Shown here: positions 30,550 to 37,821 of the stretch, piece after piece
Numbering within the stretch: position 1 is the stretch's first letter
Layout: the number at the start of each line of letters is the position of its first letter
Position numbers and translations under genes: made by a program
The notes under the pieces: generated by a model
Databases searched by the model: none
What the model was told of the DNA's origin: nothing
What the model saw: only the letters and a program-made list of their open reading frames with translations
Source: a virus
IMG/VR virus record: IMGVR_UViG_3300022562_000354
Span: 1-64,000 of that record
Reading direction: 5' to 3' (one strand)
Length of the DNA: 64,000 bases

Positions 30550-31353
30550 TCAAAACAGCAACCCAAGCCGATCGAGGTTGTAGTAGACCGCCTTGAGGAT
30601 CTTCGCCTTGTTCGTTGGAGTCAGAACCCCTTCGACTTCCTTCCACGTAGTCGAGAGCCGAAGGGCTAGATTCACCAGCTCTTGATTGGAATTTCGAGCG
30701 TGGTTGCGGATGGCTTCCATCTTCGCGTAACGCGGAGTTTCATCCACGACTTGCTGCATCCACGCTCGAACCTCAGACGGGTGGTTGATGTACGCCCGGT
30801 ATTCGCTGTCCGAGAGGTCCCCTTGGGACGGGATTTCACTCTTGTTGGGGTTCTTTGCCGAGGGGTTCTTCTCTTTGAAGACCGAGTCGGCCGCATGCGT
30901 GGCTTCGTGGATGAGGATCGAAAACAGCGAGTACGGGAGACAGGTCTCGTGCGAACACGACCAGATTGGCTGGGTCATGCGCTCCGACTGGAAGTCCTCC
31001 GGAGTGAAGGCCCCGTTCAGTTCGAGAACGATGACCGGACCACCGTGCCACGTTCCGAAGCCCCCACCTAACAGCGCCGTCCCCTTGTTCCTCGATGAAC
31101 GGCTACGGACTAGGACTAGAACGTCAACGGTACCCTTCCCGTCAGCGGCATCGACACTCAGCCTTCGGCTGAGGATCTGATTGACGGACCCAAGAGGCTC
31201 ATCTTGAGGTTGGCGTCGTTTCATCCACGTGATGACATCGGGTGCCAACTCGTGTGTGACGAAGCGCTCGATCTCTTTCTTGTCGATCCCTACCGGACGA
31301 GCGGCAAGCCTAACGGCATACCTTCGAGCCACGCGGATCGCCATCGGGTCCAT
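30550..31353 (-). CDS. VARRY-tagged zincin metallopeptidase (HEATH)
   Basis: The 267-residue protein starts MDPMAIRVARRY, a divergent form of the shared tag. The zinc motif LIHEATHAAD lies near residue 147, and PSEVRAWMQQVVDE downstream could supply the third ligand. This is the third zincin with a tag-like N-terminus in the window. The N-terminal third is charged and helical, and the middle has Gly-rich strands (LLGGGFGTWHGGPVIVLELN). Substrate and specificity are unknown. It begins the tagged cargo block that runs down to 22126. Confidence 0.72.
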   Translation of the reverse strand: MDPMAIRVARRYAVRLAARPVGIDKKEIERFVTHELAPDVITWMKRRQPQDEPLGSVNQILSRRLSVDAADGKGTVDVLVLVRSRSSRNKGTALLGGGFGTWHGGPVIVLELNGAFTPEDFQSERMTQPIWSCSHETCLPYSLFSILIHEATHAADSVFKEKNPSAKNPNKSEIPSQGDLSDSEYRAYINHPSEVRAWMQQVVDETPRYAKMEAIRNHARNSNQELVNLALRLSTTWKEVEGVLTPTNKAKILKAVYYNLDRLGLLF

Positions 31354-31376
31354 GCTACCGATGGCGTAGAAGAGGA

Positions 31377-31736
31377 TTACCCGAACTGTCGATCCCAGTA
31401 GGGGTCCGAGGTGCCACGGAACGTCGTGGGGGGCTTGGAGGACACCTGCATCGTTGTCGAGGGAACCTCGCCCTTTCGGCTCCCGATCCGAATCAGGAGC
31501 TTCCCATCGGGTCCGGCCGATACAACCCCCCGACCAGCGGCAAACAGGGCCTCGATGACCGGGGACATGTCCACGGAACCAGCGTCAACGCGGTAGAACC
31601 TGGACGTTCCGATCCCGATGGGCTCCAGAAGGTCGAGCTTCGGGAACATGATCTTGAGCTGGTTGGCCTTACGAAGAACCGCCTCGGCGACCTGAAGCTC
31701 TGTCTCCCCAGCGAGGGCTTGTACTCCAAATCTCAT
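31377..31736 (-). CDS. Hypothetical protein, 119 aa
   Basis: The first two-thirds mix helices and strands (ETELQVAEAVLRKANQLKI; FYRVDAGSVDMSPVIEALFA; KLLIRIGSRKG). The end is Thr/Ser/Pro-rich. The start overlaps the DHFR stop (ATGA), so it is coupled to DHFR. It is not recognised. Confidence 0.62.
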   Translation of the reverse strand: MRFGVQALAGETELQVAEAVLRKANQLKIMFPKLDLLEPIGIGTSRFYRVDAGSVDMSPVIEALFAAGRGVVSAGPDGKLLIRIGSRKGEVPSTTMQVSSKPPTTFRGTSDPYWDRQFG

Positions 31737-32242
31737 CGTACGTAGGTCCGGTGAATGAGGGTCGGGTCCTCCTCGTTTTGCTCTTCCTTGGCGACCTTGA
31801 AGCCCTCGACTTGTCCTCCCTTGAACCAGTCGATAACTGTAATCTTGAAAACGCCGTGCGGGTGAGGATGCTGGTACTCCTCGTTCACAATCGTCACGTC
31901 CAGCTCATCGCAAAGGGGGAGCGCCGCCTCGTAGACCTTGGCACCCCCTGCGATCCAGACCTGACCTTCCCCCGCTGCAATAGCAGCTTCGAGTGACTGG
32001 AAGACCCCAACCTTGTCATTCCACTCGGTAGACAGGTCAATAGCTCGCGTGGTGAGGATGTGCGTCTTACGGCCTGGGAGGGGGCGTCCAATCGAGTCCC
32101 ACGTAGCTCGCCCCATGACGAGCGTTCCCCCCATCGTCGTAGCCTTGAACCTCTTGAGGTCCGCCTTCTTCCGCCAAGGAAGGTTGCCGTCCACGCCGAT
32201 GAGTCCGTGTGGGCCAGAGGCCACGATGATCTTAGGTTTCAT
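31733..32242 (-). CDS. folA: Dihydrofolate reductase
   Basis: The 169-residue protein has the DHFR pattern: IIVASGPHGLIGVDGNLPW (residues 5-23) with the LPWRKKADLKRFKATT substrate helix, LVMGRATWDSIGRPLPGRK, then VWIAGGAKVYEAALPLCDEL and NEEY. It reduces dihydrofolate to tetrahydrofolate with NADPH, which supports the phage thymidylate synthase. The ATG at 32240-32242 overlaps the upstream gene end by about 11 bases. A longer frame upstream is rejected. It is separated from thyA by an HU-like gene, a gene of unknown function and an HNH remnant. Confidence 0.93.
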   Translation of the reverse strand: MKPKIIVASGPHGLIGVDGNLPWRKKADLKRFKATTMGGTLVMGRATWDSIGRPLPGRKTHILTTRAIDLSTEWNDKVGVFQSLEAAIAAGEGQVWIAGGAKVYEAALPLCDELDVTIVNEEYQHPHPHGVFKITVIDWFKGGQVEGFKVAKEEQNEEDPTLIHRTYVR

Positions 32243-32771
32243 CGTCTGTGATCCTTTCAAAGCGTGTTCTGGGCGGTCCCTCGGGTCGGTACGGAAGACC
32301 CCCGCGCTCCCATAGGTCCGTATCCGGGATGTGCTTGAAAATCTCGCCTCGGATACCCCGTAGGGCATACTCGGAGGTCAAGCATCGGAACCGAATGAGC
32401 CCGCCTCGCTTGATCTGAATGTCCCGGATCGTCTCGTGCTCCACGAGAACGTTGGGTATGGCCGAACGAGTCCGGTGCCTCAGCGTTTCAGCGTGTACGT
32501 TGGTTTGAGCGGTGACGTAGACCTGCTCCCCTCCAACCGCCTTGGTGATGGCCTCGTGGATCATCTGAGCCTCGGATAGCAGGCCCTTGGTTCGGAAGAT
32601 CAAGGCACCACCATCCTTGAAGATGATGTGCCCCTCTCGCTCTTTGACGATTACATCCGAGATAAAGGGCAGGCAGCGAGCCTGAGCGACAACAGGGTGG
32701 TCGCATTCAACGACCACTTGTTCGCCCGCCTCGGCTCGGCGTACCAGCTCTTTTGCCTCGGCGTTGTTCAC
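32232..32771 (-). CDS. Hypothetical protein, 179 aa
   Basis: It lies between the HU-like and DHFR genes. The N-terminal half is mixed alpha/beta (EAGEQVVVECDHPVVAQARC; EGHIIFKDGGALIFRTKG), and the C-terminal half is Arg-rich, ending in RFERITDDET. No family is recognised. It is coupled to the HU-like gene by ATGA. Confidence 0.6.
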   Translation of the reverse strand: MNNAEAKELVRRAEAGEQVVVECDHPVVAQARCLPFISDVIVKEREGHIIFKDGGALIFRTKGLLSEAQMIHEAITKAVGGEQVYVTAQTNVHAETLRHRTRSAIPNVLVEHETIRDIQIKRGGLIRFRCLTSEYALRGIRGEIFKHIPDTDLWERGGLPYRPEGPPRTRFERITDDET

Positions 32772-33064
32772 GAGGGGATGACGGCCTTCTTCAAGTGGGC
32801 GATGGGTCGGACCTTGACCTTCTTGGAGGCCGGCTTCGCGGCAACCTTCACCATCTGCTTGGTAAAGGGGTTCATTCGCTCACCCTCGGGCTGAGCCGGC
32901 GTGTCCTTGAGTGTGATCTTCACGAGCCCTGGGAGCGTAACCTCCCCTTCTGCTCGAAGCGCCTCCACGACCGCCGCTGCATAGTGGTCGACGTACTTGG
33001 AGGCGTCCGCCTTGGTGACCCCAAGGCGGGTGGCGATGGCTTCGATGAACTTGGACTTCGACAT
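32768..33064 (-). CDS. HU/IHF-family DNA-binding protein
   Basis: The protein has 98 residues. The first 45 follow the HU dimerisation helices (SKFIEAIATRLGVTKADASKY; YAAAVVEAL; GEVTLPGLVKITLKD). The beta-arm region includes GERMNPFTKQMVKV, which corresponds to the arm of HU. The C-terminus is Lys-rich. It should bend and compact DNA. It is preceded by CGGTGTAG (9 bases upstream) without a visible Shine-Dalgarno. Confidence 0.9.
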   Translation of the reverse strand: MSKSKFIEAIATRLGVTKADASKYVDHYAAAVVEALRAEGEVTLPGLVKITLKDTPAQPEGERMNPFTKQMVKVAAKPASKKVKVRPIAHLKKAVIPS

Positions 33065-33073
33065 GGGGTTTCT

Positions 33074-33081
33074 CTACACCG
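33074..33081 (-). promoter_or_regulatory. CGGTGTAG element before HU-like gene
   Basis: The minus strand reads CGGTGTAG, 9 bases before the ATG. The TAG ends the HNH remnant frame. The leader AGAAACCCC has no purine-rich Shine-Dalgarno. Confidence 0.6.
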
Positions 33082-33256
33082 TTCTGTAGTTTTTCTGGAA
33101 GTTTCCTGCGTAGGATGGCGTCAGCTTGTGACACGGGACGCATAGAGTCCGCCCGTTTGCGATGTCCCACAGCGCTTCACAACGATAGGCGTCTTCGAGG
33201 GTTTGGATGTTGTGCTCCTTGAGCAGTAGGGCAAACGGCCTGAGATGGTCGGCTAG
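33074..33256 (-). pseudogene. HNH endonuclease C-terminal remnant next to thyA
   Basis: The minus strand encodes [20 protein letters not shown], then LWDIANGRTLCVPCHKLTPS, the C-terminal half of a typical HNH homing endonuclease (DHIxP and LCxxCHKxT motifs). The frame is closed by a TGA just inside the thyA end. It has no ATG, GTG or TTG, and the N-terminal Cys pair is missing. It overlaps the end of thyA by a few bases and ends in the CGGTGTAG element. It looks like a decayed homing nuclease or intron remnant. Confidence 0.72.
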
Positions 33257-34086
33257 ACAGCTACCTCACCCCGAAGGGCTGGGTGACACTGGTACCCTTC
33301 GAGTTTGATTCCTTCGATGGTGAAGTCTTCGAGCTTTTCAGCCGAAGGGAGAACCAGTTTTGGTAGGGGGTAGGGGGCTCGGCTGATCTGCTCTCTGCAC
33401 TGAGGGATGTGATTCTCGTAGACGTGCAGGTCACCAAAGCTATGAACGAAGTGCCCAACACCCAAACCCGTGACTTGGGCGATCATGTGAGTGAGTAAGG
33501 CGTAGCTCGCGATGTTGAAAGGCACGCCAAGGAAGGCGTCAGCCGACCTCTGGTAGAGCAAGCACGAGAGCCTACCGTCCGTGACCGAGAACTGAAAGAG
33601 GGCGTGGCACGGAGGGAGGCCCATCTTCGGGATGTCCACAGGGTTCCAAGCGCTCACGATAAGCCGGCGACCCACGGACGCTGTAGGATCGGCCACCACC
33701 GCCCGAATGCCGTTCACCACCTGCTCGATTTGGTCGATAACTTGACCGTCTGGGGCGGACCAAGACCTCCACTGCTTTCCGTAGATCGGCCCGACATCCC
33801 CAGATTCAGGGTGAGCCCACTGGTCCCAAATGGTGACCCCTTGTGCTTGGAGACTCTTGGCGTTTGTATCCCCAGCCAAGAACCAAAGCAGCTCAGCCAC
33901 GATAGACTTCCAGGCGAGCTTCTTCGTCGTGACAGCGGGGAAGCCTTCATTCAGGTCGAACCGGGTCTGGTAACCAAAGACGCTGATAGCGTCGATGTTC
34001 TTGCCTGTTGACGCAAGTTTGGCCCGAGTCGGCTTGCGGGTGCCGGTCTCCAAGACGTGTCGAACGAGATCGCTGTACTGTTTCAA
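33253..34086 (-). CDS. thyA: Thymidylate synthase
   Basis: The 277-residue ThyA has the folate/dUMP pocket motifs [20 protein letters not shown] (residues 54-73) and the catalytic Cys in [12 protein letters not shown] (C160). [18 protein letters not shown] and GDLHVYENH follow. It makes dTMP from dUMP using methylene-tetrahydrofolate, with DHFR recycling the cofactor. The start is TTG at 34084-34086, preceded by GAGAGGTG. A variant GGGTGTATG element lies 20 bases upstream. The 3' end borders an HNH remnant. Confidence 0.96.
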   Translation of the reverse strand: MKQYSDLVRHVLETGTRKPTRAKLASTGKNIDAISVFGYQTRFDLNEGFPAVTTKKLAWKSIVAELLWFLAGDTNAKSLQAQGVTIWDQWAHPESGDVGPIYGKQWRSWSAPDGQVIDQIEQVVNGIRAVVADPTASVGRRLIVSAWNPVDIPKMGLPPCHALFQFSVTDGRLSCLLYQRSADAFLGVPFNIASYALLTHMIAQVTGLGVGHFVHSFGDLHVYENHIPQCREQISRAPYPLPKLVLPSAEKLEDFTIEGIKLEGYQCHPALRGEVAV

Positions 34087-34106
34087 AGGTCACCTCTCCG
34101 GCATCC

Positions 34107-34114
34107 ATACACCC
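34107..34114 (-). promoter_or_regulatory. GGGTGTAT variant element before thyA
   Basis: The minus strand reads CTGGGTGTATGG, 20 bases before the TTG start. It matches the variant at 17450-17457 (GGGTGTATG). It shares the GGTGTA core of the recurrent element. Confidence 0.42.
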
Positions 34115-34149
34115 AGGTAGCCACGCATACCCGCTGAATAATATGCAGT

Positions 34150-34869
34150 CTAGATCACGTCGTCCCGGTCGAACCGGCTGGGGATCCTGTTCCGATCGAT
34201 AGGCTCACTGGACACTCGGATGTCCTCGAACAACCCCTTGCCAGTGAACCGGATGATGCAGCTCGGGGGCTCAGCATGAACGATATCGCGTACGTCCTTG
34301 GTGACCTTGACCGAGATACCGTCCTCTTCGAGCCTTTCAAGCAAGAGGGACACTGAAGCCCCATGGCCGAGCGCCAGAGGTTCGCCGAAGTTGGCCGACT
34401 TCTTCGTGACGGCTCTCCGAAGCTGCCAGCCAATGAGGATCATCGTGTCTGGCCGGTCCTCCAAAGCTCTTAGAGCCTTGGGCATCCAGTTGGTGAGCAT
34501 CCCCGAAACGGAGGCTACCGACCCTCGGGAAGACCCTAGAATGTTGGGGGAGTCGAGAACGATGAGGTTGGCATCTGTTGTAGACACGCCGGAAAGGGCG
34601 GTTTTCAAGCAATCTTCCACGCTGGTCGGGTTGAGCAGATGGAACAGGTCTTGACCCAAACCCAGGTTGAAAGTGGTGTCACGGGTGATACCACCCTCGC
34701 AGTCAAGGTAGAGGATCTTCCGTCTTTGCCGGGCTGCCACAATGGAAGCGGACAGAGCTAGGGTCGTCCGTCCCGTCCCGACTTCACCCATGATCGTGGT
34801 GATAGCCCCACCGGGGTAACCCCCTTGGATGAGCCGGTCGAGGTTCTTGCTTCCGGTCTTGAAGTTCAC
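34150..34869 (-). CDS. RecA/RadA-like ATPase with arginine in Walker A
   Basis: The 239-residue protein has a RecA-fold core. NFKTGSKNLDRLIQGGYPGG leads to IMGEVGTGRTTLALS (residues 27-40), followed by KILYLDCEGG and Walker B NLIVLDSPNI (101-110). In Walker A the usual Lys before Thr is Arg (R34), which usually weakens or changes ATP hydrolysis. It lacks the N-terminal RecA domain and the C-terminal tail. It could be a UvsX-like recombinase or a RadA-like helper. The GTG at 34867-34869 overlaps the upstream stop. Confidence 0.75.
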   Translation of the reverse strand: MNFKTGSKNLDRLIQGGYPGGAITTIMGEVGTGRTTLALSASIVAARQRRKILYLDCEGGITRDTTFNLGLGQDLFHLLNPTSVEDCLKTALSGVSTTDANLIVLDSPNILGSSRGSVASVSGMLTNWMPKALRALEDRPDTMILIGWQLRRAVTKKSANFGEPLALGHGASVSLLLERLEEDGISVKVTKDVRDIVHAEPPSCIIRFTGKGLFEDIRVSSEPIDRNRIPSRFDRDDVI

Positions 34870-35426
34870 GGGCGTCGAGCCTTCATCTTCTCGATGACCT
34901 CGGCCCATGAACGGACACGCAAGTCATCATGACCAAGGTTCCGGGTGTTCGGAATGTGCCATAGCATAGCCGTGCCCTTGGGGTGGTGATCCGCCCAAGC
35001 GCTGACGTGGTCAGGCTTGTCGTCGAGAAACCCGTCCCCTGTAACCCGGTACTTCGTGGACGTGTAGTGGATGTCTTTCTTGTCGAAGCCGAAGTGCTCT
35101 TTGAGCCACTCCGTCCGTTCGTAGGTCCAGTTGCGGGAGTGCTGGGGGGTTGTCACCGCAACCACGTGGACGAAGCCCCGAAGCTCCGCGATGGCGTCGA
35201 TCGCTTGCGGGTAGGGCTTGATGCCCATGCAGAAGCCGGGTCGCTCGAACATGGCGAAACACACCTTCTTCTGCTCGTCGTTGAGGATGGAGAAGATGTC
35301 CCAGACGTCGAAGTCCTCGGGCTGGTACCGTCTACCGAGGATGACAGCCATGATGTCCAAAGCCGGCGTCTGGAAGTCGCCTAGAACTTCGTCCACGTCT
35401 ACGAGGAGGACTTCACTTTTGAGCAT
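34866..35426 (-). CDS. HAD-family 5'(3')-deoxyribonucleotidase-like phosphatase
   Basis: The 186-residue protein has the HAD nucleophile motif VLLVDVDEVLGDF (residues 6-18). Later it has ERPGFCMGIKPYPQAIDA, a VTTPQHSRNWTYERTEWLKEH stretch (key residues TTP and WL) and GDGFLDDKPDH with the C-terminal Asp pair. This is the 5'(3')-nucleotidase pattern. It would remove phosphate from dNMPs and could balance pools for the phage. A CGGTGTAG element lies 7 bases before the ATG, within the end of the overlapping upstream gene. Confidence 0.83.
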   Translation of the reverse strand: MLKSEVLLVDVDEVLGDFQTPALDIMAVILGRRYQPEDFDVWDIFSILNDEQKKVCFAMFERPGFCMGIKPYPQAIDAIAELRGFVHVVAVTTPQHSRNWTYERTEWLKEHFGFDKKDIHYTSTKYRVTGDGFLDDKPDHVSAWADHHPKGTAMLWHIPNTRNLGHDDLRVRSWAEVIEKMKARRP

Positions 35427-35713
35427 CCCAGGTCTACACCGTACTTGGCGATGACCTCTTTCAGCGAGGGCGGGTCGTCATCCTCGTCATCGTCATCGGC
35501 GTTCTGGAGTACCCGAGACATACGGTCGGTTCCCGTCTTCCACCCGTCGATGGCCGTGTGGACCGCCGCCGTGACCTGATCTTGCTCGGCTTCCGTACGA
35601 GCACGAGCGTACATGAGGCGAAAGGTCTCGACTTGCTCCGAGGTCAGCTCTTTAGCTAGTCCTCGTGCCCGTAGCGCCATGGTGAGTGAGTTTTTGCGCT
35701 GACGAAGACCCAT
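35399..35713 (-). CDS. Hypothetical protein with acidic tail, 104 aa
   Basis: The N-terminal half is basic and helical (LRQRKNSLTMALRARGLAKE; EQVETFRLMYARARTEAEQD), and an acidic run (NADDDDEDDD) comes later. It overlaps the nucleotidase start by 28 bases. It is preceded by CGGTGTAA (9 bases). It is not recognised. Confidence 0.6.
   Translation of the reverse strand: MGLRQRKNSLTMALRARGLAKELTSEQVETFRLMYARARTEAEQDQVTAAVHTAIDGWKTGTDRMSRVLQNADDDDEDDDPPSLKEVIAKYGVDLGCSKVKSSS
35434..35441 (-). promoter_or_regulatory. CGGTGTAG element before nucleotidase gene
   Basis: The minus strand reads CGGTGTAG, 7 bases before the ATG (leader ACCTGGG). It lies inside the coding end of the upstream gene (YGVDLG). 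Confidence 0.5.
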
Positions 35714-35722
35714 ACCTTCGTC

Positions 35723-35730
35723 TTACACCG
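35723..35730 (-). promoter_or_regulatory. CGGTGTAA element before acidic-tail protein gene
   Basis: The minus strand reads CGGTGTAA, 9 bases before the ATG at 35713. The leader GACGAAGGT has an AAGG close to the ATG. Confidence 0.55.
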
Positions 35731-35750
35731 GAAAATGCAGCGAAACCAGC

Positions 35751-35966
35751 TTACGCTTTCACGTAGGCGTGACGCACGCCCATGCCCCGTGCTTCCTCCG
35801 GGGTCATCAAGCGGATCAACCCCTCGGATTCTAGTTCGATGAGGTACCTCTCCGCATCATCGAGCGAGCACCTGCACATCGTAGCAACCCGGCCGATCAA
35901 GACGTACGGACGGTCCTCGAAGTACCGTAGAATCTCCTCTCGAAACTCGCTGGGTTTGCGGTACAT
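35751..35966 (-). CDS. Small winged-helix-like protein, 71 aa
   Basis: The sequence FREEILRYFEDRPYVLIGRV, then CSLDDAERYLIELESEGLIR, has the helix-turn-helix plus wing spacing of small winged-helix regulators. It is probably DNA-binding and could act on the nearby promoter elements. No target is visible. Confidence 0.55.
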   Translation of the reverse strand: MYRKPSEFREEILRYFEDRPYVLIGRVATMCRCSLDDAERYLIELESEGLIRLMTPEEARGMGVRHAYVKA

Positions 35967-35969
35967 CGA

Positions 35970-36203
35970 TCACTTGAGTAGGGGTAGATCATCACCGGGG
36001 AGGTACTTGGGGGCCGGGATCGGCTCAAGCCCGTCGAGCTGGTGAACTTCAAGGACGGTCACCCCTTCGGCCTTCAAGCGGGCCATGAAGGCATCGAGGT
36101 CCGGTACCGTTGCGTTGAACGTGTCGAGACCCTCCCCGATCACGAGCAAGTGCTCTTTGATCGGCACATCTCGTTCGGAACGAACCACGAACGAGTAGTA
36201 CAT
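35970..36203 (-). CDS. Hypothetical protein, 77 aa
   Basis: This short alpha/beta-like protein (YYSFVVRSERDVPIKEHLLV; DLDAFMARLKAEGVTVLEVH) is followed by a Pro-rich end. It starts right after the upstream stop. It is not recognised. Confidence 0.58.
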   Translation of the reverse strand: MYYSFVVRSERDVPIKEHLLVIGEGLDTFNATVPDLDAFMARLKAEGVTVLEVHQLDGLEPIPAPKYLPGDDLPLLK

Positions 36204-36362
36204 TCAGCGGGTCCGGTCGTAGGAGTAGGACTTTTTCAAAGAGAGCGTCTTGGCCGCCTGTTGAGCGATCTTAGCCGGGTCCTGATCGTGCTTGTCTCGA
36301 AGCTCCTTCAATGCCTCGACGAGCTTACGGTAAGCACTGTCGAACGAACTATGGCGGTCCAT
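36204..36362 (-). CDS. Small helical protein, 52 aa
   Basis: A short frame, ATG at 36360-36362, ends in TGA directly before the next ATG. The product is helical and charged (SAYRKLVEALKELRDKHDQD), with a basic tail (SLKKSYSYDRTR). It fills an otherwise empty 180-base gap and is coupled to its neighbour, so it is likely real. No family is recognised. Confidence 0.55.
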   Translation of the reverse strand: MDRHSSFDSAYRKLVEALKELRDKHDQDPAKIAQQAAKTLSLKKSYSYDRTR

Positions 36363-36385
36363 GCTTTAGGTGAAGCATCGAAGCA

Positions 36386-37564
36386 TTAGACGACCTCCAC
36401 GCTCACCCCTGTCATCGGGATGTCCGTCAGCTCTACAGCGTACAGCTTGGACCAGTCGACCCAAAGGTTCGCCGCAACCTCGGTCTCGACCGTCCACTTG
36501 TCGTGGGCTTCCTTCGTTCGGCACCAGTAGCCGTTCGGGTCCACCTCAAGGTACCCAGCGGGCTCGGTCAAGTAGATGGCGACTTCAACCGCCATGCCGG
36601 TTGCGGGCAACACGAGCACCCTGGCTTGACCCTGGATACGCCTCGCTGCATTCGGCGTAGCAAGCCAAAGACCACTCGTGCGACCCATCAGGGCCTCCAT
36701 CACCAGGGACGACTTGGTGCGCCGCTGCTTCACGGCCTCTTCCACGAGGTACCAGGCGAACCCCCGGACCCAGCTTGTAGCCGTCGAGGAAAGGATGCTC
36801 TGCCGGGTGTCGAACCGGACGTTACGGGCTAGCGGGTCTTGGAGAAGGTGTCGGGTGTTCCCAAACGTCTTCAAGTCCTTGATGCAGTCAAAGCCTCCCT
36901 CGCCAGGCTTCCCCAACGGGAAGAAGTCCAGAAACCCCCTGGCAAGCCCCGTAGAGGACTCTAGGAGCGTTGGGAGAGCGTTTTGGACTTGGGTTGCCAT
37001 GAGGCGCCGACCCGCCCTTGAGGCCATGAGAAGCCTCCCATCGCCTTCCGCACGGAGCAGTTCCGTCTGAGGTGGAAGGCGGTCGAGGAGCTTCTCTACA
37101 ACATCCCGCTCACGCCCTTGGTCGAAGGACCACTGGACGATGAAGCCCTCGATCTCCGGCCGAAGACGCTTGGCTGGCATCGCCATGTTCCCGCTCTCGC
37201 GGGGTACCGGAGCCGGCTGGTAGAGATCGTCTTCCGTGATACGGGCAAGGGCTCGCCCCGTCTCAGCCGAAACCAAGAGAATGGAGTCCCCGATCTGGCT
37301 GTACTCGTCGGCGAGGTAAGTAGCCTCTTGCTCGACACTCTCCTCGGGGAAGCACTTTTGAAGCTCCGGTACGAGCTTCTCTTTGAGCCACTCGGCGGGT
37401 CGACCCTCGGCCCGAGCCTGCTTGAAGAGGTCGCCGATCTCAGGGACCGTCTGGACAGCTACCCGAGCGAGGCGAAGAAGACCAGGGGCCGGGTTCGACT
37501 GCGAGAGGACTTTGACGTCCACCCGAGCGATCTCGGCTGCGGCTCCTTTCGTAAGGTCGCTCAT
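36386..37564 (-). CDS. Hypothetical protein, 392 aa
   Basis: The N-terminal half is helical and charged. The middle has HLLQDPLARNVRFDTRQSIL and a WVRGFAWYLVEEAVKQRRTK stretch. The C-terminal 100 residues are beta-rich (GMAVEVAIYLTEPAGYLEVD; YAVELTDIPMTGVSVEVV). No known domain or catalytic motif is recognised. It is long enough to have a defined role. It is coupled to the next upstream gene (ATGA). Confidence 0.62.
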   Translation of the reverse strand: MSDLTKGAAAEIARVDVKVLSQSNPAPGLLRLARVAVQTVPEIGDLFKQARAEGRPAEWLKEKLVPELQKCFPEESVEQEATYLADEYSQIGDSILLVSAETGRALARITEDDLYQPAPVPRESGNMAMPAKRLRPEIEGFIVQWSFDQGRERDVVEKLLDRLPPQTELLRAEGDGRLLMASRAGRRLMATQVQNALPTLLESSTGLARGFLDFFPLGKPGEGGFDCIKDLKTFGNTRHLLQDPLARNVRFDTRQSILSSTATSWVRGFAWYLVEEAVKQRRTKSSLVMEALMGRTSGLWLATPNAARRIQGQARVLVLPATGMAVEVAIYLTEPAGYLEVDPNGYWCRTKEAHDKWTVETEVAANLWVDWSKLYAVELTDIPMTGVSVEVV

Positions 37565-37815
37565 GGCTTGGGGTAATGACGGAGAAACCGACTACAAGCC
37601 ATGCAGAACATGACCTGATCGCCCTTCTTGACCAGGCCACGGTTGACGGTCTGCGTGTCAACGTGGACCGTCTGGATGCTGGCGTGATCCTTCGGGTGAG
37701 GGCACTTCTGCTGGGACTCCTCAACCATGTTCAAGAGCCGGGCGTGCTCATCCGCACGCCCGGCCTTGCGGGCACGTTCACAGTCCCGGATGAGTTGCCA
37801 GTTACGCGTCCCCAA
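37561..37815 (-). CDS. Small zinc-ribbon-like protein, 84 aa
   Basis: The sequence has a helical, Arg-rich N-terminus. KCPHPKDHASIQTVHV and VMFCMACSRF give one Cys-Pro-His group and one CxxC, so a single zinc is possible. The function is unknown. It lies between the Ycf46-like ATPase and a hypothetical gene. Confidence 0.58.
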   Translation of the reverse strand: MGTRNWQLIRDCERARKAGRADEHARLLNMVEESQQKCPHPKDHASIQTVHVDTQTVNRGLVKKGDQVMFCMACSRFLRHYPKP

Positions 37816-37821
37816 GGTGGC

